This document shows, one piece after another, positions 34,258 to 42,357 of a stretch of DNA of 64,000 nt. The stretch spans positions 115,225-179,224 of the forward strand of contig NZ_JOEV01000008.1 of NCBI RefSeq assembly GCF_000721105.1, given 5' to 3'. Position 1 is the first letter of the stretch. Each line of letters opens with the position of its first letter. A program made the position numbers and the translations under genes. The notes under the pieces are model-generated. The model was given only the letters and a program-made list of their open reading frames with translations, did not search any database and was not told where the DNA came from. The stretch comes from Streptomyces cellulosae (lineage in GTDB: Bacteria > Actinomycetota > Actinomycetes > Streptomycetales > Streptomycetaceae).

Positions 34258-35118
34258 ATGAATCCTGAACTGCTGGACCGGTTACGTCCCTTCCGTGCCG
34301 AGGCGATCGCGAGAGGCATCCCCGCCGACGACGTAGAGCGGTGGTTGGCCACCGCCCGCCCTTGCGCGACGCTGACGCGGGGCGGGAACGGACCGGTCGT
34401 GGGCCGGTTCGGCGGTCCGCTCCTGCTTCCGGCCGACACCCCGGACCCCGAGCACCCGTACGTCGCCTCCATCGACCTCGCGGCCCTGCCCGCCGACGCG
34501 ACGGACCTGCCCCTGCCTCCCGACGGCCACCTGCTGCTCTTCGCCTTCCCCGAGACCGCCGACTATTACGAGACCATGGGCAGCGTGGTGTACGTCCCCG
34601 CCGGTACGGCCGTCACGGAACGGGACAGGCACGCTTGGAACCCCTTCGACATCGACGACTACGAGGCGATGTTCAAGGAGTTCCCCGAGGGTCCGCTGTG
34701 GGCGACGACCGAGGTGTCGCTGCCCTACCACCACGCGGTCGAACTCTCCGGGGAGCCGTGGAGCGAGCCGCTTCCCGGACATCCCCGCTCCGAAGAACTC
34801 GTCGCCGTGTGGGAGAGCACCCATGACGACATCGCCGCCAAGGGGCCGCTGCAGATCGGGGGATACGCCGATGAGGAGGCCATCCACGGCGATCCGGTCG
34901 CCGCTGCCGTGTTCCATGCAGTGAAAGCGGCGGAACTGGGCCGGTGGGACGGACCGGTTTCGGCCGACGTCTCGGACTGGGTGCTCCTGGCCGACTGGCA
35001 AGCCGGAATGGACGTCCAGGGCTGGGAAAGCGCCACCGTCCACTGGGTGATCCAACGCGAGGACCTGGCCGCGCGCCGCTTCGACCGTGCGTACACCGGG
35101 GTCTTCTGGAACCCGTGA
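34258..35118 (+). CDS. DUF1963 (YwqG-like) protein
   Basis: A 286-residue protein: GRFGGPLLLPADTPDPEHPYVASIDLAALP, GHLLLFAFPE, KGPLQIGGYADEEAIHGDP, VLLADWQAG and C-terminal VHWVIQREDLAARRFDRA match the DUF1963 pattern. Function unknown. TACGGT ends 6 nt before ATG 34258 with no ribosome binding site, so it is probably leaderless. Confidence 0.85.
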   Translation: MNPELLDRLRPFRAEAIARGIPADDVERWLATARPCATLTRGGNGPVVGRFGGPLLLPADTPDPEHPYVASIDLAALPADATDLPLPPDGHLLLFAFPETADYYETMGSVVYVPAGTAVTERDRHAWNPFDIDDYEAMFKEFPEGPLWATTEVSLPYHHAVELSGEPWSEPLPGHPRSEELVAVWESTHDDIAAKGPLQIGGYADEEAIHGDPVAAAVFHAVKAAELGRWDGPVSADVSDWVLLADWQAGMDVQGWESATVHWVIQREDLAARRFDRAYTGVFWNP

Positions 35119-35133
35119 CCGGTGTCCTGAGTC

Positions 35134-35227
35134 GCTCCGTCCGGCGCTCCTTCCGGTGCTCCTTCCGGCGCTTCGTCCGGCGTCTCTTCCGTTCTCTTCC
35201 GGGTCTCTTCTGGTGTCTCTGCCGGCG
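35134..35227. repeat. Degenerate 12-bp tandem repeats
   Basis: About seven copies of a GCTCCTTCCGGC-like unit, becoming more degenerate to the right (GTCTCTTCCGTT, GGGTCTCTTCTG). It fills the gap between convergent genes ending at 35118 and 35248. Confidence 0.75.
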
Positions 35228-35247
35228 TTGCGACCGCGCAGAAGTTC

Positions 35248-36048
35248 TCAAGTGAGGCCTTCGAGGAAGTCCGAGAGGGCGATGTGCAGGATTTCCGGCT
35301 GCTCCAGGTGCAGGTCGTGGCTGGTGCCGGGGACGCTCATGGACAGGGTGGCGGGTCGCTGCCGGAGCATCTCGTCGGCTTCCCGCGCCGGGATGATGCC
35401 GGCTTGGGCCAGGACGACCAGGGTGGGGCACGCGACCTGCCCCCACTCGTGCCGGAAGGAACGCCGGGCGTTCTCCGCCAGCGAGCGGACCATCACGTCC
35501 CGGTCGAAGCGGGGCCACCATCCGTCCTCGCGTTCCTCCAGCCCGGCCGCCCAGCCCGCGCCGACCGGACCGCCTCCGAGGAACGCGGCCGCCTCCTCGC
35601 GTGAGGGGAACGGCGTCGGCCACGAGTCGAGCCATCGGCCGATGTCCTCGGGGGCGTTCGGGTTCGGGCCGCCGGGGCCGGCCTCGACGAGCACGAGCGC
35701 GCGGACCAGTGCGGGATGCGCGGCGGCGGTGAGCATGGCCGTGTGCCCGCCCAGCGACTGGCCGACCAACACAGGCCGCCGCAACGCCAGTTGACCGGCG
35801 ACGGCGACGACGTCGGCGACATGGGCGGCGCGGGAGACGTCCTGAGGGTGGCGCTCACTGGCGCCGTGCCCGCGCTGGTCGACCGCGACGACCCGATACC
35901 GGGAGCACAAACTGCCTGCCAGCGCGTCCCACTCACCCGCGTGACCGGCCAGGCCGTGCAGCAGAATGACGGGCTGTCCCGGCCCGCCCCAGTCCCGGCA
36001 GACAAGCCGGACGCCGTCTCGCACCACCACGTGTTCGGACCATCCCAC
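35248..36048 (-). CDS. Alpha/beta-fold hydrolase
   Basis: A 266-residue hydrolase: HVVVRDGVRLVCRDWGG, VILLHGLAGHAGEWDAL (HG oxyanion), VVAVDQRGHGASERHP, nucleophile elbow VLVGQSLGGHTAML, and the C-terminal catalytic His in VPGTSHDLHLEQPE. GTG 36048 has GGAGG 6 nt upstream; the frame extends upstream with atypical sequence and is rejected. Substrate unknown. Confidence 0.92.
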   Translation of the reverse strand: MGWSEHVVVRDGVRLVCRDWGGPGQPVILLHGLAGHAGEWDALAGSLCSRYRVVAVDQRGHGASERHPQDVSRAAHVADVVAVAGQLALRRPVLVGQSLGGHTAMLTAAAHPALVRALVLVEAGPGGPNPNAPEDIGRWLDSWPTPFPSREEAAAFLGGGPVGAGWAAGLEEREDGWWPRFDRDVMVRSLAENARRSFRHEWGQVACPTLVVLAQAGIIPAREADEMLRQRPATLSMSVPGTSHDLHLEQPEILHIALSDFLEGLT

Positions 36049-36170
36049 GTCGGACCTCCGGAGAGTCGGCCGGCCTCGATCATGCCGCAACCGCCGTGGA
36101 GTGTCTGCCCACCCAGCGGCCCTTCCGGTCACGGCACTAGCATGGAGACTTCTCGCGCGGGGGTGACCGA

Positions 36171-37415
36171 ATGCGGCGGACACGGTTGGTGGGCGCGTCT
36201 CTGCTCGGGCTCGTGCTCGCCGGCTGTACTGGACCGGGGAACACGCCTTCCGGCGACTCAGCGCGTACGACGGTCTCGGCACCCGGGGATCCCAGCGCCC
36301 CGCGCACCCCCGTGGTCGTATCGGGCCCCTGGCGTGCGTGGACCACCTCCCTCTCCGCGCGGGAGGAGACCTGTGGGGCGACGGCTCATCAGATCGTGTG
36401 CGGCACCCGCTCCGGCGGCCTCGTCGGGCGGTCCCGGGCCGACGGCGAGGTCACCTGGGCCGTCCCGGCAACCGGCGGCGCCAAGAAGAACGGCCGACTC
36501 GTCGTCGACGCGGCTGACGAACGGGCCGTCACCGGAGCCGGCGGGGTACTGCGCGCCGCGAATCTGCGCACGGGCACGGCCGCCTGGACCCAGCGGCTGC
36601 CCGACGGCACCGTCCCCGCCGCCCTCGGCGCGGCGGACGGGACCGTCTACGCCCTCGAAGCGCCGGCCACGACCTACCCCGCGCAGGCCCTCGACGCCTT
36701 TCGGGCATCCGACGGCAAGAAGCTGTGGCACCGCACCGTCGACGCGGACCCGTACACAGACATCGCCGCTTTCGGCGGCCGCGTCTACACCACCGACGGC
36801 AAGAAGGTCACCGCCCGCGACGCCCGTACCGGCGCCGCACTGGCGACCAGCTCGCGGGGCACCGAGTGCCTGAACCTCGTCTCCGGCGGCCATTACCTGG
36901 TGTGCGCCGGCAGCCCGAACTCCTCCAGGGACAGCTTCCCGCCGCTCCAGCGCCTGGACCCGGTCACCCTCAGTCCTCTGCCGACCGCCGAGGACACCGG
37001 CGAGAAGCCCGAGCGCGGTCTGATCTCCTCCGACGGTGTGCTGGTCCTGTACGAGGACAGCCCGGAGGACCCGGGCGCCGGCGCCTGGAACGCGTACGAC
37101 CTGGTCCACCACCGCAGGCTGTGGAGTTACGACAACACCACCGAGGAGGCCGGCCTGGCCGGCGAACGATTCGTCACGTTCACCCCCGGCAACGTAGCCG
37201 CCGTCAGGGGACGCGTGATCACGATCGACCTGCACGCCGGCCCGCAGGCGACCGGAGCCGCCGCGCCGCGCATGTCCGCGCCGTACTCACAGACGAGGAC
37301 CGGGGAACACCCCGTGCTCGTCCTCCCGGGCGCCGACGCGGGCCATGTCGTCGTCCACGCCCTGACCCATCGCTCTTTGCGGTCGATCCCGCTCCTCTCG
37401 GTGGGCGGTTTGTGA
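36171..37415 (+). CDS. PQQ-like beta-propeller lipoprotein
   Basis: A 414-residue exported protein: signal MRRTRLVGASLLGLVL, lipobox LAGC (Cys 19), then beta-propeller blades with characteristic W-phrases (GEVTWAVPATGG, TGTAAWTQRLPDG, DGKKLWHRTVDAD, HHRRLWSYDN). Extracytoplasmic, role unknown; related proteins serve as scaffolds or sensors. ATG 36171. Confidence 0.88.
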   Translation: MRRTRLVGASLLGLVLAGCTGPGNTPSGDSARTTVSAPGDPSAPRTPVVVSGPWRAWTTSLSAREETCGATAHQIVCGTRSGGLVGRSRADGEVTWAVPATGGAKKNGRLVVDAADERAVTGAGGVLRAANLRTGTAAWTQRLPDGTVPAALGAADGTVYALEAPATTYPAQALDAFRASDGKKLWHRTVDADPYTDIAAFGGRVYTTDGKKVTARDARTGAALATSSRGTECLNLVSGGHYLVCAGSPNSSRDSFPPLQRLDPVTLSPLPTAEDTGEKPERGLISSDGVLVLYEDSPEDPGAGAWNAYDLVHHRRLWSYDNTTEEAGLAGERFVTFTPGNVAAVRGRVITIDLHAGPQATGAAAPRMSAPYSQTRTGEHPVLVLPGADAGHVVVHALTHRSLRSIPLLSVGGL

Positions 37416-37847
37416 GCTTTTGAGTGAGTCTGTTGTCGCCTGATGGTGTGGCGGCGGGGCGGAATCTGCCGGTCCGTGGTTGTTGATCTGGTGATGTGAC
37501 CGGCCCGCACCCTAAACGCAGACGGCGAAACAGCCTTGCCGGGCCGTGCGGGTGGCGGAGTGGTTGGCTGCGCGATCGCGCGGCCTCGGTGCACGTGTCG
37601 TAGGTAAGCCGGGTGAACACGCGAGCAACTTCACTCGGTGATCAATCTGCCGGACAGGGCCCGTCCCGGGGGCAGTGTTTCGGTGGCGCGACCGACCGCG
37701 CAACCGTGACCCCGCGGACATTTGTGGGGGACCCTGTGAACGCCCTGAGACGCCGCAGGGCTGCTGGATAAGCTGCGCTGGCGCCCAAGATCAAACACGA
37801 AGGGCCGCCTCGCAGGGGCGTAGGGGTGGCCGGACAGGTACGGAAGA
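37416..37847. other. Intergenic region, no supported gene
   Basis: 432 bp. Contains the palindrome CGCGATCGCG (37571-37580) and a stretch near 37545-37580 that superficially resembles the 5' half of a tRNA but has no T arm. Short frames here have no recognisable product. It may mark the left side of the accessory island. Confidence 0.5.
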
Positions 37848-38282
37848 GTGCGAAAGACAACGGGGAAAATCCTCGCGCTGGGCACCATGGCGACACTGGC
37901 GGTGGCCGTCAGTGCCTCGCCTGCGGCTGCGGCTGACAAGACGATCCGCAACGTCAAGGGTGTGTATGGCATCAGCGGGGAGTATTGGTACAAAAGCGGG
38001 TCCTCGACGCGCGCCCTGAACTCCGTCGGGGCTCACAAGTCGGATCTCAAGAGGAAGTCGACGCTGTACGCCCGTTGGCTCTACAAGAAGCCCGGCGGCA
38101 CCTACAAGGTGGGCAAGTCCTGGAAGAAGGCGACACTGACCCGCGTGTACGACGGAACCTACGACGCCCACGCCGGCTGGGGGAAGAACGGCAGCCACAC
38201 CGGGCCCAAGTTCCCCAAGAACACGGTGATCTGCACCCAGTTCAAGGGCAGCTCCACGAAGGTGTGCGCCACCCTGAAGTAG
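37848..38282 (+). CDS. Small secreted protein of unknown function
   Basis: A 144-residue protein with a Sec signal peptide (MRKTTGKILALGTMATLAVAV, cleavage near SPAAAA-D). The mature part is basic and aromatic (ISGEYWYKSGSS, LYARWLYKKPGGTYKVGKSW) with two cysteines near the C-terminus (VICTQ, VCATLK) that could form a disulfide. I recognise no family. GTG 37848. A small exported toxin, inhibitor or matrix protein is possible but unproven. Confidence 0.75.
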   Translation: MRKTTGKILALGTMATLAVAVSASPAAAADKTIRNVKGVYGISGEYWYKSGSSTRALNSVGAHKSDLKRKSTLYARWLYKKPGGTYKVGKSWKKATLTRVYDGTYDAHAGWGKNGSHTGPKFPKNTVICTQFKGSSTKVCATLK

Positions 38283-38448
38283 GGCGCTGGCGAGCAAGCA
38301 CCTGCTTGCCATGATCGATGGGATCATCCCCCGCGGGGACCCGGTCGGCGAGGCTGGTGACGGTCTTGCGGGTGATCGTGAGGTGCTCCAGGTGTATCTC
38401 GGCCTCCCGCAGCCGGGTCTGCAGGGCGTCGGCCCGGCACCGTTTCAC
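38283..38448 (-). pseudogene. Short coding remnant of unknown origin
   Basis: On the minus strand from ATG 38448 the frame reads MKRCRADALQTRLREAEIHL, then EHLTITRKTVTSLADRVPAGD before losing coding character near 38330. The helical, Arg/Glu-rich start looks like the N-terminus of a larger actinomycete protein, but nothing continues it. Reported as a possible fragment only. Confidence 0.3.
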
Positions 38449-38475
38449 GGTGTCTGGGCCGGCCGGTCGCCGGGG

Positions 38476-39084
38476 TCAGCCGCGCACCGCGGCCAGGCAT
38501 GCGTCGTACAGGTCGATGATGTCGCCCTTGCCGCCGTTGTCGACCCACGTCATCGACGCGGCATCCAGGCACGCGAACGCCGTCGCGATCACCGCGCGGG
38601 CCCTCGCGTCCGCGCTGCCGACAGCAGCGTCCATGCGCGCCTCGACGAGCGGCAGCAAATCCTCCTGGAACCGCAGCCGCTTCTCGAGCCAACCGGCACG
38701 CAGCGAGGGAGTGTTGTGCAGGAGACGGAACCGCTCCAGGGCCTGCTCGCGGCTGTCGTGCAGGGCCAGTACGGCGGCAATCCCTGAGCGCAGGGCCTCC
38801 CAGACACCGACGTCGGCCGGCAGTTCGCTGATCGTGTCCGCCAGGACCTGCCCGAACCGGTCCTGGTCGCCACCGAGAAGGTCTTCCTTGGTGCCGAAGT
38901 AGCGGAAGAGGGTGCGCTGGGAGACCCCGGCCTCTCGGGCGATCTGGGCGATGGTCGTCTCGTCGTAGCCCTGCTCGGTGAACAGGCGCAGAGCCGTGTC
39001 CAGGATCTCCTGGGCGGCCAGCCGCCGTGACCGGTCCCACAGCGTGGTCGGTGCGTCCGTCGCTGTCCCGGCTTCCTGCTTCAT
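38476..39084 (-). CDS. TetR-family transcriptional regulator
   Basis: About 202 residues: [48 protein letters not shown] is a canonical TetR helix-turn-helix; the rest is the helical ligand domain. ATG 39084 is preferred to the upstream 39120 because upstream codons overlap the operator palindrome. It diverges from the SDR gene at 39260 and probably represses it through the TGGCA palindromes between them. Confidence 0.92.
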   Translation of the reverse strand: MKQEAGTATDAPTTLWDRSRRLAAQEILDTALRLFTEQGYDETTIAQIAREAGVSQRTLFRYFGTKEDLLGGDQDRFGQVLADTISELPADVGVWEALRSGIAAVLALHDSREQALERFRLLHNTPSLRAGWLEKRLRFQEDLLPLVEARMDAAVGSADARARAVIATAFACLDAASMTWVDNGGKGDIIDLYDACLAAVRG

Positions 39085-39106
39085 GCCCACCAGATTAACC
39101 CAGCAC

Positions 39107-39147
39107 TGCCAGAGTGGCACTCGCTATCCACTTGGCAGTCGCTGCCA
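39107..39147. promoter_or_regulatory. Two TGCCA/TGGCA palindromes between TetR and SDR genes
   Basis: TGCCAGAGTGGCA (39107-39119) and TGGCAGTCGCTGCCA (39133-39147) are perfect inverted repeats with 3-bp centres, 23 bases upstream of the TetR start and about 110 before the SDR start. Likely operators of the TetR protein. Confidence 0.6.
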
Positions 39148-39259
39148 CGTAGGCATACGCTGCCGAAGGCGACCGTTTGCGGTTCAGCCCCGCACCCAAC
39201 GGGCCGTAGCCGCTCACCGAGCACTCCCTACCTCCCAGCAGCACACAAAGGAACGCATC

Positions 39260-39973
39260 ATGCCTGCACCCGCAGCTTTGATCACCGGTGGAACGAGCGG
39301 TATCGGCAAGGCGACCGCTGAACTGATCCACTCCCGCGGCTACCGCGTCATGGTCACCGGCGTCAGCAACACCGCCGACGCCGGACTTCCCGAAGACGTC
39401 ACGGTCGTCCGGGCCGACGCACGGTCCCTGCCGGACCTCGACCATGCGATGGAGCAGGCGCGCCGGCGATTCGGCTCCCTCGACCTGCTCTTCCTCAACG
39501 CGGGCGTCTCCCGGCCCGGCCCGCTCGAATCAACCGACGAAGCAGCCTTCGACGCCCTGTTCGACATCAACGTCAAAGGCACCTTCTTCACCCTGCAAAA
39601 GGCGCTCCCACTCCTCAACGAGGGCGCCTCGGTCGTGATCACCGTGGGCGCCGGCGAAGGGATCGGAGCCGCCATGACCGCCGCCAAGGGCGCGCTCGTG
39701 CCCCTCATGCGGTCCCTCGCGCTCGAACTCGCCCCCCGCCGCATCCGCGTCAACGCCGTCAGCCCCGGACTGATCAACACCCCTGCCTACAGCAAGTTGG
39801 GCGTCTCCCAGGAAATGATCGACACCTGGGCCGAGGGCGTCCCACTCGGCCGCGTCGGCGCTCCCGCCGACATCGCCGAAGCCGTGGCCTTCCTCGCCTC
39901 GGACGCCGCCGGCTACATCACCGGCGACAACCTCATCGTCTCCGGGGGCATCGGGGTTCACGCCCGCGCGTGA
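39260..39973 (+). CDS. Short-chain dehydrogenase/reductase, atypical active site
   Basis: A 237-residue SDR: cofactor motif TGGTSGIG (residues 9-16), LFLNAGVS (NAG), RIRVNAVSPGLINTP and GYITGDNLIVSGG. The catalytic YxxxK reads M-T-A-A-K in place of Y-x-x-x-K, and the preceding Ser is within VGAGEGIG, so both Ser and Tyr look replaced. It may be catalytically altered or a binding protein. ATG 39260 has AAAGGAACG upstream. Divergent from its likely TetR regulator. Confidence 0.9.
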   Translation: MPAPAALITGGTSGIGKATAELIHSRGYRVMVTGVSNTADAGLPEDVTVVRADARSLPDLDHAMEQARRRFGSLDLLFLNAGVSRPGPLESTDEAAFDALFDINVKGTFFTLQKALPLLNEGASVVITVGAGEGIGAAMTAAKGALVPLMRSLALELAPRRIRVNAVSPGLINTPAYSKLGVSQEMIDTWAEGVPLGRVGAPADIAEAVAFLASDAAGYITGDNLIVSGGIGVHARA

Positions 39974-39984
39974 CGCGTGGTCCC

Positions 39985-40289
39985 GCACTCGGCTCCATCG
40001 GCACGGTGTTCCCGTCGGCAGCGGCACAGCCGCGTGGCCAGCAGGGTGTTCCACCTGCTGGGCTTCCCTTCGCCGTCTCGATGGGAAAGCGCAGCTCGCC
40101 GGGATGGGGGGTCTCCAGCGGCCGGCGGCCGTCCGTATCGCGTTCGGCCCGGACCAGGTCGATCACCTCGGCCACGCGGTCGTCGGGGATGACACCGGCC
40201 GCGCGCAGGTGGCCGAGACCGCGCAGCAGGTCGGCCCTTACCGCCCCGGCACCAGAGCCGAACTCCACCCGGCATCGTTGACCTCCCAT
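39985..40289 (-). pseudogene. C-terminal fragment of a terpene/squalene-cyclase-like protein, frameshifted
   Basis: One minus-strand frame gives RADLLRGLGHLRAAGVIPDD and, further on, RRPLETPHPGELRFPIE; an adjacent frame continues with EGKPSRWNTLLATRL. Together they resemble the C-terminal P-G-x-x-x-F/V and K-P-S-R-W-N-T-L motif of squalene-cyclase-like actinomycete proteins. The two parts need a frameshift and the N-terminal majority is missing. Confidence 0.45.
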
Positions 40290-40330
40290 CGCCGCCCCGA
40301 CGACCTAGTGTGGAAAACGGAGGCAACAGC

Positions 40331-40700
40331 ATGGGCGCATCGGAGTACGCCGGGCTGTCGGCAGGAGTGACCGGTGGCGCATCAGGTATCGGACTGGCCA
40401 CGGCGCGGCTGAGCATCGCCTGCGGCGCCCGTGCCGCCTGCCTCGGCCTCAAGCCCGACGACGTGCCCGCACCGCTGTGTGTCGGCTCCGGCACCGCCGG
40501 CACGCCGTGGACCGGCCGTCTGCTGGACCGCGCCGCCGCCCCCGAGGCCGACGCGCAGCACCGGGCGCCCGCCAGCCGATGGGCCGACTTGTCACCACCG
40601 ACGACGTCGCCGGCGCCATCGCGTACCTCGCGAGCCCGCTCTCCGGTTCCTCCCCAGCTACTGGTCTCGCCGTCGACGGCGGCATGCACGGACTGTGGAT
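40331..40700 (+). pseudogene. Short-chain dehydrogenase remnant with internal deletion
   Basis: From ATG 40331 the frame reads GVTGGASGIGLATARLSIAC, the SDR cofactor motif; after about 50 codons it loses similarity. A different frame near 40570-40700 gives MGRLVTTDDVAGAIAYLASP and ATGLAVDGGMHGL, the SDR C-terminus. The middle, with the catalytic residues, is gone. A clear pseudogene just before the sugar-binding lipoprotein gene. Confidence 0.8.
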
Positions 40701-40752
40701 CCGGCACCGCGTCCGACCTCCCGCACGAAACCGTCCGCAAGGAGAAGCAGCC

Positions 40753-41811
40753 GTGAAGACTCGACGCCTCCGCTATGGTCTCGGCGCCGTCACTGCCCTC
40801 GCCGTCACCGTGCTCAGCGCCTGCGACGGCTCCGGTGCCGACGCGGACGGCGACCCGGTGGTGGGCGTCGACTACCCCCGCTCCGACACCGACTTCTGGA
40901 AGGCGTACATCAAGTACACCCCGCGGTTCGCCAAGGAACTCGGCCTGGAGCTGAAGACCACCCACTCGCAGAACGACGTCGCCAAACTAGCCGCCAATGC
41001 ACAGACGTTCATCATCAACGGGGTGAAGGGCGTCGCGATGGCCCCGCAGGACACCGCCGTGATCGCGCCCACCCTCCAGCAACTGGCCGCGCAGAAGATC
41101 CCCGTGGTCACCCTGGACACCCGTCCCGACACCGGCAAGGTCTACATGGTGGTGCGCGCCGACAACCGCGCGTACGGAGAGAAAGCCTGCAGGTTCCTCG
41201 GCACCAAGCTCGGCGGCGAGGGCGACGTCGTCATGCTCCAGGGCGACCTCGCCTCGATCAATGCCCGGGACCGCACCGAGGGGTTCAACGAGTGCATGAA
41301 GGAGAACTATCCCAAGATCAAGGTCTTCGGGGAGGAGACCAACTGGGACGGGGCGGTCGCGGCGCAGAAGCTGCAGGCGGACCTCACCACTCACCCTGAT
41401 ATCAAGGGCGTCTACATGCAGGCCAGCTTCGCGCTCTCCGGCACCCTGCAAGTGCTCAAACAGCAGGGTCTGCTGGTCGGCCCGAAGGACAAGAGGCATG
41501 TGTTCGTGGTCTCCAACGACGGCATCCCCAGGGAGCTCAAGGACATCGCCCAGGGCAAGATCGACGCCACGGTCTCCCAGCCCGCCGACCTCTACGCCAA
41601 GTACGCCCTCTACTACCTGAAGGCGGCGATGGAGGGCAAGACGTTCAAGCCCGGCAAGACCGACCACGACAGCACGATCGTCCGAGTCCGCGACGGTGTG
41701 CTGGAGGACCAGCTGTCCGCACCGCTGGTGACCGCGGACGGCGGGACCTACGGCGGGGTTCCCAGTCTCAAGAGCGACAACCCGTCCCTCTGGGGCAACA
41801 ACCTCGGCTGA
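40753..41811 (+). CDS. Sugar ABC transporter substrate-binding lipoprotein
   Basis: A 352-residue periplasmic-binding-protein-like lipoprotein: signal RLRYGLGAVTALAVTVL, lipobox LSAC, then a type I binding fold (VVGVDYPRSDTDFWKAYIKY, KLAANAQTFIINGVKGVAMAPQDTAVI, IPVVTLDTRPD, NARDRTEGFNECMKENYPKI, FVVSNDGIPRELKDIAQGKI). It resembles ribose/xylose-type binding proteins. GTG 40753 has AAGGAG 8 nt upstream. No ABC permease or ATPase is nearby: the downstream side is a degenerate region and a TnpB-like gene, so it may be the survivor of a disrupted operon. Confidence 0.9.
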   Translation: MKTRRLRYGLGAVTALAVTVLSACDGSGADADGDPVVGVDYPRSDTDFWKAYIKYTPRFAKELGLELKTTHSQNDVAKLAANAQTFIINGVKGVAMAPQDTAVIAPTLQQLAAQKIPVVTLDTRPDTGKVYMVVRADNRAYGEKACRFLGTKLGGEGDVVMLQGDLASINARDRTEGFNECMKENYPKIKVFGEETNWDGAVAAQKLQADLTTHPDIKGVYMQASFALSGTLQVLKQQGLLVGPKDKRHVFVVSNDGIPRELKDIAQGKIDATVSQPADLYAKYALYYLKAAMEGKTFKPGKTDHDSTIVRVRDGVLEDQLSAPLVTADGGTYGGVPSLKSDNPSLWGNNLG

Positions 41812-42357
41812 CCTCGCACGGCGTGCGCTCGTCGAACGCCTCCTGTGCCACCGCGCCCAACTGCCGGCCGCCGTCGTGCCGCGGGTCCCGGTACCCGGCC
41901 TGCCAGGCAGCGTTGTGCCGGTACCCCGGATCGCGTTGTGCCGGTACCCCGGTTCCGACCTGCCCAAGCGGCAGGCGCGCCACCGGCACGGCCGCACAGC
42001 CCAGGGACCACTCCACGAGCGCGGCAGCCGGTCCGTGCGCGCGGCGAGCAGGCTGCCCGGCACCGGATGCCGCACCACGTAGCCGACGAACTCGACGGAC
42101 ATTTTCGTCACCGGACGGGAACCCAGGGCCGTGCTGCACCGGAACCTCCTGATGACGGCGGTTACGACAGACTTGCTGGTGTGGGGATGTCCACGGGCCG
42201 GCTGAGGAGCGCGTCGATGGCGGTGCGTCCGTCGTCGACCGCGGCGCGTTCGTCCTCGGTCAGCGGGACGGAGCATCACATCCCTGGCGGTCAAACCCGG
42301 TGCAACGGTTCGCGCATCATCGCGGCGAACACCGGTGAATCGGCGAAGGGCTGCTGT
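41812..42357. other. Degenerate region with gene remnants, no intact gene
   Basis: 546 bp between the binding protein and the TnpB-like gene. The minus strand shows broken coding stretches in different frames: VTKMSVEFVGYVVRHPVPG near 42060-42120, and SVPLTEDERAAVDDGRTAID to a stop near 42170-42280, which looks like a real C-terminus. None can be assigned. It lies where the 3' flank (guide-RNA side) of a TnpB element would be. Confidence 0.5.
41911..41952. repeat. Direct duplication, 19-bp unit at 23-bp spacing
   Basis: CGTTGTGCCGGTACCCCGG occurs at 41911-41929 and again at 41934-41952. A weaker third copy (CCCGGTACCCGG) precedes at about 41887. Confidence 0.85.

Noticed and set aside
37545..37600. 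tRNA-like start (GGGTGGCGGAGTGGTTGGCTGCGCG)-type stretch
   Set aside because: Looks like the 5' half of a class II tRNA, but has no T arm with GTTCGA and no matching acceptor stem.
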